A stretch of DNA of 64,000 nt from Ruegeria lacuscaerulensis (GCF_013031245.1 NZ_WPZL01000006.1:124001-188000), one strand, 5' to 3'; positions 1 through 8,946 are shown, counted from the first letter of the stretch. Notes: generated by a model from the letters alone, not told the origin. Translations and numbers: made by a program.

Positions 1-509
1 AGACCCACATCGGTGGTCTGCTTGACGGCCTCATAGGTCAGAGTGCCCGAACGCGACACAACGCCGACCGAACCGCGCTTGTGGATGTGGCCGGGCATGA
101 TGCCGATCTTGCAGGCGTCGGGCGTAATCACACCGGGGCAGTTCGGGCCGATCAGGCGTGAGCTTGAGCCTTCCAGCGCGCGCTTCACCTTCATCATGTC
201 CAGAACCGGGATGCCTTCGGTGATGCAGACGATCACCTCCATCTCGGCATCAATCGCTTCGAGGATCGAGTCGGCCGCAAACGGCGGCGGCACATAGATC
301 ACGCTGGCATTGGCTTCGGTCACGGCTTTGGCCTCGTGGACCGAGTTGAAAACCGGCAGGTCCAGATGGGTCATCCCACCTTTGCCGGGGGTCACGCCGC
401 CGACCATCTTGGTGCCATAGGCGATGGCCTGTTCAGAGTGGAATGTGCCCTGCGAGCCGGTAAAGCCCTGACAGATCACTTTGGTATTTTCGTCGATGAG
501 GACTGCCAT
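1..509 (-). CDS. sucD: Succinyl-CoA ligase alpha subunit, C-terminal part outside window
   Basis: Alpha subunit of succinyl-CoA synthetase (ADP/GDP-forming), which makes ATP or GTP from succinyl-CoA in the TCA cycle as a complex with SucC. The first 169 residues are visible. They contain the CoA-binding Rossmann fold with [15 protein letters not shown] near residues 15-29 and the [10 protein letters not shown] segment. The phosphorylated active-site histidine of the family lies beyond the window edge. The ATG at 509 is preceded by AAGGAGAACGCCA, a good ribosome-binding site. It is the third gene of a minus-strand set after sucC and an RDD gene. Family identity is certain; the gene is incomplete only because the window ends. 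Confidence 0.97.
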   Translation of the reverse strand, partial: MAVLIDENTKVICQGFTGSQGTFHSEQAIAYGTKMVGGVTPGKGGMTHLDLPVFNSVHEAKAVTEANASVIYVPPPFAADSILEAIDAEMEVIVCITEGIPVLDMMKVKRALEGSSSRLIGPNCPGVITPDACKIGIMPGHIHKRGSVGVVSRSGTLTYEAVKQTTDVG

Positions 510-559
510 TTGGCGTTCTCCTTTTGCGGGCGGTCGTCGTTCCGCCATGTCGTTTTAAG

Positions 560-583
560 AAAGGCGAGATTTCTCGCGCCTTT
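560..583 (-). terminator. Intra-operon hairpin between RDD gene and sucD
   Basis: Seven-bp arms AAAGGCG/CGCCTTT are extended by AGA/TCT with a two-base bulge, starting 7 bases after the RDD stop codon. On the minus strand it is followed by CTTAAAA, so it could act as a weak terminator, an attenuator or an mRNA processing/stability element that sets sucD levels apart from sucC. Its effect is inferred only from the base pairing. Confidence 0.4.
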
Positions 584-589
584 GGCTAT

Positions 590-1081
590 CTACGCTTTTT
601 GACTGAAGTGAACGGGCTCTGCAGGCTTACGCTCGACAACAACAACGGTCTTTGCCAGTTTGTCGTGCCAGCCCTGATTTCGAGGGTCCAAAAGCACCCA
701 AAAGTAGCCAGCGCACAGAGGGATGAACGAAAGGAAGTAGGCAAGGTATCGTCCAATCGCCTGACCCAACGAGGGTTTCTCGCCGGTTTCTGCATCCACA
801 ACCTTCAACTTCAGGACTATTTTCCCCGGAGTTGCAGAGAGCGTTACCCAAAACACTACAACAGCAAATGCGGGAGCGACCCAGTTTATCAAAAAGTCGG
901 CCGGACCAACTATGATATCCGGGTTGTCGAAGTAGTGATTGCCATAGATGGACAGCGAAAGCGGGATTGTAATCAGCGAGATAATCACCGCATCGATTAG
1001 CATTGCAGCAAATCTGACGCCGAATCCGGCATAGGATACGAGAGCTTCTGGCTGGGACGATGCGCCGTTGTTTCCGTTCAT
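590..1081 (-). CDS. RDD family membrane protein
   Basis: About 163 residues, with hydrophobic segments near residues 24-44, 62-84 and 115-140. The arginine/aspartate pattern of the RDD domain is present: [14 protein letters not shown] near the start, [16 protein letters not shown] in the middle, and [14 protein letters not shown] at the end. RDD proteins are small inner-membrane proteins; some have been linked to ion transport, but no function can be given here. The ATG at 1081 is preferred. An in-frame TTG at 1093 would overlap the sucC stop codon by 4 bases. It lies between sucC and sucD on the same strand and is probably cotranscribed, which is odd because the two ligase subunits are normally adjacent. 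Confidence 0.85.
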   Translation of the reverse strand: MNGNNGASSQPEALVSYAGFGVRFAAMLIDAVIISLITIPLSLSIYGNHYFDNPDIIVGPADFLINWVAPAFAVVVFWVTLSATPGKIVLKLKVVDAETGEKPSLGQAIGRYLAYFLSFIPLCAGYFWVLLDPRNQGWHDKLAKTVVVVERKPAEPVHFSQKA

Positions 1082-1089
1082 CTTGTTCT

Positions 1090-2283
1090 TCAACCCTTAA
1101 CCGCCTTCACGATCTTCTCGGCACCGTCTTTCAGGTTGTCCGCCGCGATCACGTCGAGGCCAGAGGTGTTGATGATCTCTTTGCCTTTCTCGACATTCGT
1201 GCCTTCCAGACGCACAACCAGCGGAACCTGCAGGCCGACCTCTTTCACCGCGGCGACAACGCCCTCGGCGATGACGTCACAGCGCATGATGCCGCCGAAG
1301 ATGTTGACCAGAATGCCTTTGACCTGCGGGTCCGAGGTGATGATCTTGAACGCTTCGGTCACTTTCTCTTTGGTGGCACCGCCGCCGACGTCGAGGAAGT
1401 TGGCAGGCTCGGCGCCATAGAGCTTGATGATGTCCATCGTCGCCATCGCCAGACCGGCGCCGTTGACCATGCACCCGATCTCACCATCCAGCGCGATGTA
1501 GTTCAGGTCGTATTTGGAGGCTTCCAGTTCCTTGGGGTCTTCCTCGGTCGTGTCGCGCAGCTCGGCAATATCCGGGTGGCGGTAGACCGCGTTGCCGTCA
1601 AAGCCGACCTTGGCGTCCAGCACCTTGAGGTCGCCGCTGTCGGACACGATCAGCGGGTTGATTTCCAGCATCTCCATGTCCTTCTCAACGAAGGCCTGGT
1701 ACAGCTGACCCATCAGCTTGACGCATTGCTTGATCTGTGTGCCCTGCAGGCCCAGTGAGAAGGCGATGCGACGGCCATGATAGGCCTGATAGCCGGTTGC
1801 CGGATCGACTGAGAAGGACAGGATTTTTTCCGGAGTGGCAGCGGCCACCTCTTCGATGTCCATGCCGCCTTCGGTCGAGCAGACGAACGAGATGCGGCTG
1901 GTTTGACGATCAACCAGCAGGGCCAGGTAGAGTTCGCGCTCGATTCCCGAACCGGCTTCGATGTAGATTCGGTTGACCTGCTTGCCCACCGGGCCGGTCT
2001 GATGCGTGACCAATGTGCGGCCCAGCATCTTTTTGGCTTCTTCGGCCGCTTCTTCAACCGATTTGGTCAGACGGACACCGCCCTTTTCACCGGCGTCGGC
2101 CTCTTTGAAGGAGCCCTTGCCGCGTCCACCTGCATGGATCTGCGCTTTGACAACCCAAAGGGGGCCATCCAGCTCACCGGCTGCGGTTTTGGCTTCCTCG
2201 GCGCGCAGAACCGCGCGACCTTCGGAGACCGGAGCGCCATAGCTGCGAAGAAGAGCTTTGGCCTGATATTCGTGAATGTTCAT
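1090..2283 (-). CDS. sucC: Succinyl-CoA ligase (ADP-forming) beta subunit
   Basis: Beta subunit of succinyl-CoA synthetase: binds the nucleotide and, with SucD, interconverts succinyl-CoA and succinate in the TCA cycle. The 397-residue length is standard. The N-terminal ATP-grasp half starts [12 protein letters not shown] and carries [19 protein letters not shown] near residues 52-70. The C-terminal CoA-ligase half holds [14 protein letters not shown] and [14 protein letters not shown] near residues 290-335. It begins the sucC-RDD-sucD set. The promoter region is separated from the upstream mdh gene by an mdh terminator and carries a tandem TGTGATCACA operator pair, so sucC probably starts its own transcript. 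Confidence 0.98.
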   Translation of the reverse strand: MNIHEYQAKALLRSYGAPVSEGRAVLRAEEAKTAAGELDGPLWVVKAQIHAGGRGKGSFKEADAGEKGGVRLTKSVEEAAEEAKKMLGRTLVTHQTGPVGKQVNRIYIEAGSGIERELYLALLVDRQTSRISFVCSTEGGMDIEEVAAATPEKILSFSVDPATGYQAYHGRRIAFSLGLQGTQIKQCVKLMGQLYQAFVEKDMEMLEINPLIVSDSGDLKVLDAKVGFDGNAVYRHPDIAELRDTTEEDPKELEASKYDLNYIALDGEIGCMVNGAGLAMATMDIIKLYGAEPANFLDVGGGATKEKVTEAFKIITSDPQVKGILVNIFGGIMRCDVIAEGVVAAVKEVGLQVPLVVRLEGTNVEKGKEIINTSGLDVIAADNLKDGAEKIVKAVKG

Positions 2284-2390
2284 CGAAATTGTCCCGTCTG
2301 ACTACGATTACATCGTTATAGGGGTGTCTAGGGGGCAAATATAAAGGCTTTTTTGACCGGAAAGAGGTTTTTCTCGAAGATTTTCCATAT

Positions 2391-2422
2391 TTGTGATCAC
2401 AGTTTTTTAGGGTGTGATCACA
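2391..2422 (-). promoter_or_regulatory. Tandem palindromic operator TGTGATCACA x2 upstream of sucC
   Basis: Two perfect 10-bp palindromes TGTGATCACA lie at 2392-2401 and 2413-2422. They are 21 bp centre to centre (two helical turns), and the nearer one is about 108 bp upstream of the sucC start. The same pair with identical spacing precedes sdhC at 8404-8434. The symmetry suits a GntR-type regulator. In Rhodobacter sphaeroides the GntR protein AkgR activates TCA genes, so an AkgR orthologue is a candidate. That assignment is inference; the sites themselves are plain in the sequence. Confidence 0.75.
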
Positions 2423-2550
2423 AAAATTAAAGCTGTATGAATTTGATTCGAAAATCCGCAACCCCTTTCAGAAAACACATTCAATAAGGGTATTTGCGAC
2501 GTTTGCGCCAACATGCGCGACTTGGGATATGGCCGGGATGGCCCGTGGTC

Positions 2551-2582
2551 AAAAAGAAAACCGGCCCTAAATCGGGCCGGTT
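2551..2582 (-). terminator. Rho-independent terminator of mdh
   Basis: A perfect 9-bp stem, AACCGGCCC/GGGCCGGTT, with a 6-base loop (2559-2582) lies 22 bases after the mdh stop codon. On the minus strand it is followed by TTTTCTTTTTG. This is a classic intrinsic terminator that separates mdh from sucC. The rest of 2284-2604 holds only the sucC promoter region. Confidence 0.88.
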
Positions 2583-2604
2583 CTGAAATAAGTTGGCAGT
2601 GGTG

Positions 2605-3612
<1,008 letters not shown>

Positions 3613-3727
3613 TTAAATGGCTTTCGCGCAAGGGTCCTGCGGCGCGGCATGCAAGCGCATACCGTTGCGCAGCGATCGGTGATTGCGCTAAACGGCCAAT
3701 GAGACAAGCCTATTCAAGGGACGCCGC

Positions 3728-4483
3728 ATGTTCGAGTTGAACCTGATGTTTTTTGCAGTGGCGATCCCTGCTGTGATCTTTGCCGGTATCTCGAAGGGTG
3801 GGTTCGGGTCGGGTGTGGCCTTTGCGTCCTCGTCGATTCTGGCACTGATTTTAGAGCCGGGGCAGGCGTTGGCGTTGATGCTGCCGATCCTGATGGTAAT
3901 CGACGTAGCCACGCTAGGGCCGTATTGGAAACGCTGGAGCTGGCCGGATTCACGCCTGTTGATCCTCGGCGCGGTACCCGGTGTGGCGCTGGGCGCATGG
4001 CTGTATCGCGCCACCAATGACGATTTGTTGCGCCTGCTGATCGGGGCGATATCAGTTGGTTTTGTGGTCTGGCACATTTCGCAAGCCAGGGGCTGGGTGC
4101 GCGGTTTTGCCAATCGTCTGTCGTCCCCTGCTGGCCTGTTTGCCGGATTGGTTGCCGGGTTCACCAGCTGTGTTAGTCACGCGGGTGGCCCGCCGGCGGC
4201 CGTGTACCTGCTGTCGCAACGCCTGACGAAGACCGAGTTTCAGGCCAGCACCGTGCTGGTTTTCTGGGTAATCAATATCGCCAAATTCGTGCCCTACGCC
4301 TACCTGGGTCTGTTTACCTGGCACACAGCCTGGGCCGACCTGTTGCTGACCCCCTTCGCGATTTTGGGTGCGTGGCTGGGCGTCCGGGCGCATTTCATGC
4401 TGTCCGAACGCCTGTTCTTTGGCATCGCCTATGTGCTGCTGACCTTAACGGGCAGCAAACTGATCTGGGACGCGTTGACCTGA
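3728..4483 (+). CDS. TauE/SafE-type permease, probable anion exporter
   Basis: 251 residues, almost entirely hydrophobic, with about eight membrane segments in two repeats. The N-terminal repeat has FAGISKGGFGSGVAF and the middle has SCVSHAGGPPAAVYLL, both typical of the TauE/SafE (sulfite exporter / DUF81) family. Members move sulfonate-derived sulfite, sulfoacetate or other organic anions; the substrate here cannot be told. It diverges from mdh and converges with the small secreted-protein gene that follows directly. Confidence 0.85.
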   Translation: MFELNLMFFAVAIPAVIFAGISKGGFGSGVAFASSSILALILEPGQALALMLPILMVIDVATLGPYWKRWSWPDSRLLILGAVPGVALGAWLYRATNDDLLRLLIGAISVGFVVWHISQARGWVRGFANRLSSPAGLFAGLVAGFTSCVSHAGGPPAAVYLLSQRLTKTEFQASTVLVFWVINIAKFVPYAYLGLFTWHTAWADLLLTPFAILGAWLGVRAHFMLSERLFFGIAYVLLTLTGSKLIWDALT

Positions 4484-4783
4484 TCAGGCATTGGGCGGCA
4501 GTGCTTCGGCCATCGCCTCATAGGATTGACCCGAGGCGACAAGGCAGGTGATCCCGTCCGGAAGTGTTACCGTGATCGTCCAGCTTCCGGTTTGATCCGA
4601 CGCATAGACCTCCATGACCGCGCCCTGCCGGGCAATACCGATTCCCCGGCGCGTTTCGCCATAAGTTTCAGCCAGCCGTTTCACCACATCCTCGCGTGGG
4701 GCGCAGCTTCGGGCATGCACTTGTTGAGCGGCCAGCACCCAGATTCCAAGACCCATGGTCATCTTAAACAACATATTATTCAT
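4484..4783 (-). CDS. Small putative secreted protein, unknown function
   Basis: About 99 residues from the ATG at 4783, starting MNNMLFKMTMGLG. The first 24 residues form a signal peptide ending near QQVHA/RS, followed by a short periplasmic domain containing two cysteines (SCAPRE and ITCLVA) that could form a disulfide. A second ATG at 4774 has better spacing (9 bases) from the CGGAG ribosome-binding site and may be the true start. I do not recognise the family. It abuts the TauE-like gene tail to tail and diverges from mcl2. Confidence 0.6.
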   Translation of the reverse strand: MNNMLFKMTMGLGIWVLAAQQVHARSCAPREDVVKRLAETYGETRRGIGIARQGAVMEVYASDQTGSWTITVTLPDGITCLVASGQSYEAMAEALPPNA

Positions 4784-4847
4784 CTCCGTACCCCTTCGAT
4801 TCCATCTGGAAATCAGGGTGCGACCAGCAGACCGATATCCCGTTAAG

Positions 4848-4861
4848 GCAACGCACGTTGC
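4848..4861. repeat. Perfect dyad in the mcl2 upstream region
   Basis: GCAACG-CA-CGTTGC is a perfect 6-bp inverted repeat with a 2-base spacer, about 100 bp upstream of mcl2 in the divergent intergenic region. It has operator-like geometry; the binding protein is unknown. Confidence 0.4.
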
Positions 4862-4961
4862 GTGGAATGTGCCCAAATGCTGCAGCGCGGCGATTTTGCG
4901 CTTGAACTTTCCGGCAAAAAATGCCCCATTCCGCGCAACAATATTTCTCTGGGAGAAGCCA

Positions 4962-5819
4962 ATGGACCCGCGCCAGCGCCCCTATCGCTCTGTTCTGTAT
5001 ATCCCCGGTTCAAGGGATCGTGCGCTGGACAAGGCCCGCACCTTGCCCGTGGATGCAATCATCTTTGACCTCGAAGACGCGGTCGCTGCTGATGAAAAAG
5101 AAAACGCGCGCGAGACGCTCAAGGCTGCTCTGGCTGCCGGGGGATACGGCGCGCGGGTCAAGATCGTGCGCATCAACGGGCTGGATACTGAATGGGGCCG
5201 CGCCGATGCTGAGGCTGTGCGCGACATGGATGCGGATGTGGTTCTGCTGCCCAAGGTGAACTCGGCTGCCGATGTGGACGCGCTGGCTGCGATCACCGGC
5301 GATCTTCCAATCTGGGCGATGATGGAGACGCCGCGCGGGATGCTGAACGCGGCCGGGATTGCGGCGCACCCGATGATGGCGGGTTTTGTCATGGGTACCA
5401 ATGATCTGGCCAAAGAGCTGCAAACCCGTTTCCGACCCGACCGCTTGCCGCTGATGACGTCGTTGGGGCTATGCCTGCTGGCCGCCAAGGCCGAAGGACT
5501 GATTATCGTCGACGGTGTCTACAACGCGTTCAATGACGGTGAAGGGCTTGCCGCTGAATGTGCACAGGGCCGCGACATGGGCTTTGACGGCAAGACTCTG
5601 ATCCATCCGGCGCAGGTCGATATCACCAACGCGGCCTATGCGCCTTCGGACACGGAAATCGACCTGGCCCGCCGTCAGATCGCAGCCTTCGAAGAGGTTG
5701 AAGCGCAAGGGCAGGGCGTTGCTGTCGTAGACGGGAAAATCGTCGAAAACCTGCACGTTGTAACTGCCCGCGAAATTCTGGCAAAAGCAGAGGCTATTAC
5801 AGCTTTGCAAGCGGGGTAA
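4962..5819 (+). CDS. mcl2: (3S)-malyl-CoA thioesterase, HpcH/CitE family
   Basis: Predicted to hydrolyse (3S)-malyl-CoA to malate and CoA, the last step of the EMC pathway for acetyl-CoA assimilation. The 285-residue protein has the CitE-like beta-barrel signatures RSVLYIPGSRDRALDKA near residues 9-25, IIFDLEDAV near 33-41, an RING motif and METPRG near 122. It is shorter than malyl-CoA lyase (Mcl1, about 318) and fits the Mcl2 type. The ATG at 4962 follows GGGAGAAGCCA; longer in-frame starts would run into the divergent promoter. It leads a tight set with the NnrU-like gene, DUF1737 and mch. A generic CoA ester lyase is the alternative. Confidence 0.82.
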   Translation: MDPRQRPYRSVLYIPGSRDRALDKARTLPVDAIIFDLEDAVAADEKENARETLKAALAAGGYGARVKIVRINGLDTEWGRADAEAVRDMDADVVLLPKVNSAADVDALAAITGDLPIWAMMETPRGMLNAAGIAAHPMMAGFVMGTNDLAKELQTRFRPDRLPLMTSLGLCLLAAKAEGLIIVDGVYNAFNDGEGLAAECAQGRDMGFDGKTLIHPAQVDITNAAYAPSDTEIDLARRQIAAFEEVEAQGQGVAVVDGKIVENLHVVTAREILAKAEAITALQAG

Positions 5820-5825
5820 GCCAGC

Positions 5826-6380
5826 ATGGGCTTTGTTCTTCTCATTCTTGGTGTGGCGCTTTGGTGGGCCGCGCATCTGTTCAAGCGCGTGATGCCGCAG
5901 CAACGCGCTGCGATGGGCAGCGCTGGTAAGGGCGCGGTGGCGCTGGCGCTGGTGGTGGCGATTTTGCTGATGATCTTCGGTTATCGCATGACCGACACGA
6001 TCTTTGTCTGGGCACCGCCAACCTTTCTGGTTCACGTCAACAATCTTCTGGTCCTTTTCGCTTTTTATCTGATGAGTCCCGCCGGAACCAAAGGCCGCCT
6101 GCTGAACAAGGTGCGCCATCCGATGCTGGGCGGGTTCAAACTGTGGGCCTTTGCGCATTTGCTGGTGAATGGCGATCTGGCATCCATCATCCTGTTCGGC
6201 GGTCTGCTGGCCTGGGCGGTCGTGGAAGTGATCACAATCAACCGTTCTGAGCCTGACTGGACGCCCGGTGAGGCCGGAACCTACGGCAAGGACGTGATGT
6301 TCTTTGTCGCGTCGATCGTTCTGTTGGGTATCGTCGGCTATATCCACGGCTTGGTCGGCCCTTCCCCGTTCGGTTCATAA
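5826..6380 (+). CDS. NnrU-like integral membrane protein
   Basis: 184 residues with about five membrane helices, starting MGFVLLILGVALWWAAHLFKR and containing NKVRHPMLGGFKLWAFAHLLVNGD near residues 95-118. This HP..GG..WA.AHLL..GD pattern marks the NnrU/isoprenylcysteine-methyltransferase-like membrane family. NnrU was named from a nitric-oxide-related locus, but its reaction is unknown. It begins 6 bases after mcl2 and precedes DUF1737 and mch, so it is probably in the same transcript. There is no denitrification gene nearby, so a nitrogen-oxide role is not supported here. Confidence 0.78.
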   Translation: MGFVLLILGVALWWAAHLFKRVMPQQRAAMGSAGKGAVALALVVAILLMIFGYRMTDTIFVWAPPTFLVHVNNLLVLFAFYLMSPAGTKGRLLNKVRHPMLGGFKLWAFAHLLVNGDLASIILFGGLLAWAVVEVITINRSEPDWTPGEAGTYGKDVMFFVASIVLLGIVGYIHGLVGPSPFGS

Positions 6381-6392
6381 GGATTTGACGAT

Positions 6393-6599
6393 ATGGCAAA
6401 ACTCTACCGTCTGTTGACCGAAGAAGACACATCCGCTTTCTGCCACAAGGTGTCGGATGCACTGGCAAAGGGGTGGGAGCTGTATGGCGACCCGTCCTAT
6501 GCCTATGACGAAAACAGCCGGATGATGCGCTGTGCGCAGGCCGTGACCAAAGAGGTCGAGGCCGACTACTCCCCCGAAATGAAACTGGGACAGCAATAA
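6393..6599 (+). CDS. DUF1737 domain protein
   Basis: 68 residues, soluble, starting MAKLYRLLTEEDTSAFCHKVSDALAKGWELYGDPSYAYDE. This matches the small DUF1737 fold: a short helix, then GW.LYG.PS. Its function is unknown. The stop overlaps the mch start by one base (TAATG), which implies translational coupling with mesaconyl-CoA hydratase. Its place inside the EMC gene set suggests an accessory role there, but that is only contextual. Confidence 0.8.
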   Translation: MAKLYRLLTEEDTSAFCHKVSDALAKGWELYGDPSYAYDENSRMMRCAQAVTKEVEADYSPEMKLGQQ

Positions 6600-7627
6600 T
6601 GGCAAAAACCAATCCGGGCCGCTTTTTCGAGGACTATTCCGTCGGGCAGGTGCTGCATCACGCGGTGCCGCGCACCGTAACCGACGGCGAGCGTGCGTTG
6701 TATCACGCACTCTATCCGGCGCGACACGCGCTGTATTCCTCGGGCGAGTTCGCCCGGAATTGTGGATTGCCGCAAAGCCCGATCGACGATCTGGCGGCGT
6801 TCCACGTGGTGTTTGGCAAAACTGTTCCCGATATCTCGCTGAACGCGGTTGCCAATCTGGGCTATGCCGAGGGGCGCTGGCTGAAACCGGTCTATTCCGG
6901 TGACACGCTACGGTCCGAGTCCGAAGTGATCGGGGTCAAGCAGAACTCGAACGGCAAAACCGGCGTGGTCTGGGTGCGTACGCGCGGCTTGAACCAGCGC
7001 GATGAGGTGGTCATCGAATACGTGCGCTGGGTGATGGTGCGCAAAGCGAATATCGACGCTCCCGCGCCCGAGGCGGTGGTGCCGGACCTGAAAAACGTGC
7101 TGGAGCCAGGCGATCTGGTGGTGCCCGAGGGTCTCGATTTCTCGAACTATGATTTTGTTCAATCCGGCGAAGCCCATCGCTGGGGCGATTACGAGATCGG
7201 TGAAACCATCGATCACGTCGACGGCGTTACCGTAGAAGAGGCCGAGCATATGCTGGCCACTCGCCTGTGGCAGAACACGGCAAAGGTGCATTTCGACCTG
7301 ACCTTCCGCCCCGATGGCCGGCTGATCTATGGCGGTCACGTCATCTCAATGGCGCGGACCCTGTCGTTCAACGGTCTGGCAAATGCGCAGATGATCGTCG
7401 GTCTCAACAGCGGCGCGCATGCGAACCCCTGTTTCGCAGGCGACACGATCAAGGCCTGGTCCGAAGTTCTGGACAAGGCGGAAACTGATGTACCGGGTGT
7501 AGGCGCCATTCGCCTGCGCCTGGTGGCGACCAAGGGCGGTGAGCCGTTCGAGCTGAAAAACGCAGACGGCCGTTACATACAGAACGTTCTGCTGGATCTG
7601 GACTATTGGGCGCTTATGCCGACCTGA
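6599..7627 (+). CDS. mch: Mesaconyl-CoA hydratase (2-methylfumaryl-CoA hydratase)
   Basis: Hydrates mesaconyl-C1-CoA to beta-methylmalyl-CoA in the EMC pathway. The 342-residue length matches the Rhodobacter enzyme (about 343). It is a double hot-dog MaoC-type protein: the N-terminal half begins with GRFFEDYSVGQVLHHAVPRTV near residues 7-27, and the second half carries EIGETIDHVDGVTVEEAEHMLATRLWQNTAKVHFD near 198-232 with MaoC-type Asp/His candidates. It overlaps the DUF1737 stop by one base. mcl2 upstream and ecm/ccr further along support the assignment. Confidence 0.9.
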   Translation: MAKTNPGRFFEDYSVGQVLHHAVPRTVTDGERALYHALYPARHALYSSGEFARNCGLPQSPIDDLAAFHVVFGKTVPDISLNAVANLGYAEGRWLKPVYSGDTLRSESEVIGVKQNSNGKTGVVWVRTRGLNQRDEVVIEYVRWVMVRKANIDAPAPEAVVPDLKNVLEPGDLVVPEGLDFSNYDFVQSGEAHRWGDYEIGETIDHVDGVTVEEAEHMLATRLWQNTAKVHFDLTFRPDGRLIYGGHVISMARTLSFNGLANAQMIVGLNSGAHANPCFAGDTIKAWSEVLDKAETDVPGVGAIRLRLVATKGGEPFELKNADGRYIQNVLLDLDYWALMPT

Positions 7628-7685
7628 CAGCCGCTGGTGACATTCATTTGAACGCAGTCCACGCCAATCGTGCTAGGCTGTGTTC

Positions 7686-8348
7686 ATGGCCCTGCTTCGT
7701 TCTATTGCCGTCTGCCTTTGTCTGACCCCGCCCGCCATGGCGTGCGACCTCGCGCTGGCGTTGGCGGTGGATGTATCCGGATCGGTCGATACATCGGAAT
7801 ACCGGATTCAGATGGATGGTCTGGCCGCAGGTCTGCGGGACCCTGTCGTGTCGGAGGCTCTGGTGCGCGGACAGGCGCGGTTGATGCTTGTGCAATGGAC
7901 GGGGTCTTCGCGCCAGAAGGTGACAATCCCCTGGACGCAGATTGATGGCTTTGAAACACTGGATCAGTTCGCTGACAAGGTGGCCAACGACCCCAGGATC
8001 TGGCGCAACTTTTCAACGGCGATAGGTGAAGCCCTTGAGATGACCATGTCCAGTTTTGACTCTGTTTCGGATTGCAAGCGTCATCTCATCGACATTTCAG
8101 GCGACGGCGTGTCCAACGAGGGGGTCGAACCCTCCGAATTGCACGGCGTGTTACGCACGCGTGGCGTGACGGTGAATGCCATCGCAATTGAGGAAAGCGA
8201 ACCGGACCTCACGGCCTACTTCTTTGAGAATGTCATAGTCGGTGAGGGGGCTTTTGTGGTTTCGGCAACAGGATTTGCAGACTATCCCGAGCGGATTCGC
8301 AAAAAATTACTGCGTGAGGTTACCCAGCAAACCGCCGGGTTGGACTAG
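7686..8348 (+). CDS. DUF1194 von Willebrand factor A-like secreted protein
   Basis: 220 residues with a signal peptide ending at PPAMA/CD, followed by a von Willebrand A-type domain. The metal-site motif DVSGSVD is near residues 27-33, and DISGDGVSNEG near 134-144 supplies the second loop. Length and motifs match DUF1194, common in Rhodobacterales, function unknown and probably adhesion- or metal-dependent binding in the periplasm. A GTG at 7680 is an alternative start two codons upstream. It stands alone between mch and the sdh promoter. Confidence 0.82.
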   Translation: MALLRSIAVCLCLTPPAMACDLALALAVDVSGSVDTSEYRIQMDGLAAGLRDPVVSEALVRGQARLMLVQWTGSSRQKVTIPWTQIDGFETLDQFADKVANDPRIWRNFSTAIGEALEMTMSSFDSVSDCKRHLIDISGDGVSNEGVEPSELHGVLRTRGVTVNAIAIEESEPDLTAYFFENVIVGEGAFVVSATGFADYPERIRKKLLREVTQQTAGLD

Positions 8349-8403
8349 GCACAAAAGAGATTCGCGGCCTCAGGCGCTAACATCGAAGCGATGTTATTTC
8401 ATT

Positions 8404-8434
8404 TGTGATCACGACATTATTTTGTGTGATCACA
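8404..8434 (+). promoter_or_regulatory. Tandem palindromic operator upstream of sdhC
   Basis: TGTGATCACG at 8404-8413 and TGTGATCACA at 8425-8434 are 21 bp centre to centre. The second ends 113 bp before the sdhC ATG. The geometry is identical to the pair before sucC, which argues for one regulator of both TCA operons. GntR-type AkgR is a candidate by analogy with Rhodobacter; that is inference. Confidence 0.75.
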
Positions 8435-8519
8435 TATGCGCAATATCCGCCAATTTGAGCCAATTATCAGCTTTTTTGCATCTGCAGCACGTGACAGAGT
8501 CGCAAAAACCAGTAAAACG

Positions 8520-8536
8520 TTCGGTAGCCAACCGAA
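8520..8536 (+). repeat. Hairpin just upstream of the sdhC ribosome-binding site
   Basis: TTCGGT-AGCCA-ACCGAA forms a 6-bp hairpin ending at the AAAGGAG ribosome-binding site of sdhC. It could influence translation or mRNA stability; no evidence beyond pairing. Confidence 0.35.
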
Positions 8537-8547
8537 AAGGAGCCGCC

Positions 8548-8934
8548 ATGGCCGATGTTAATCGGGGCAATCGCCCGTTATCGCCGCACCTGTCGATCTA
8601 TCGCCCACAACTGACTTCGGTCACGTCCATACTGACGCGGATCACTGGAAACGCCATGATTGTGGCTGCCCTGTTGATCGTGTGGTGGTTCCTGGCCGCG
8701 GCGACGTCGCCCGAGGCGTTCGAGCGCGCGAATTGGTGGCTGACCTCGGTTCTGGGCGATCTGGTCATGGCGTTCTCGCTTTGGGGGCTGTGGTATCACA
8801 CTCTGGCCGGTGTCCGGCACCTGATCTGGGACAATGCAGTCGGCTTGGATCTTCCCATCGCGGAAAAGCTGGGATGGGCGGTTGTGATTGGCTCGGTCGT
8901 TCTGACCCTGATCACCCTGCTGATCGTCGCTTAA
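8548..8934 (+). CDS. sdhC: Succinate dehydrogenase cytochrome b556 subunit
   Basis: Membrane-anchor subunit that binds haem b and ubiquinone in complex II. 128 residues, three membrane helices. RPLSPHLSIYRPQLTSVTSI (residues 9-28) is the SdhC signature with the quinone-site Ser/Arg; His84 in LWYHTLAGVRH corresponds to the haem ligand. The ATG at 8548 follows AAAAGGAGCCGCC; longer in-frame extensions would run through the operator region. First gene of sdhCDA with a GGAGG-led sdhD 12 bases on. Confidence 0.95.
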   Translation: MADVNRGNRPLSPHLSIYRPQLTSVTSILTRITGNAMIVAALLIVWWFLAAATSPEAFERANWWLTSVLGDLVMAFSLWGLWYHTLAGVRHLIWDNAVGLDLPIAEKLGWAVVIGSVVLTLITLLIVA

Positions 8935-8946
8935 AGGAGGCCTGAC

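Noticed and set aside
6227..6236. AGTGATCACA inside the NnrU-like gene, and GTGATCAC cores within coding DNA near 28300, 29660 and 54505
   Set aside because: They resemble the TCA operator but are single, inside genes, lack the 21-bp partner and mostly have C/G flanks, so they are likely coding coincidences.
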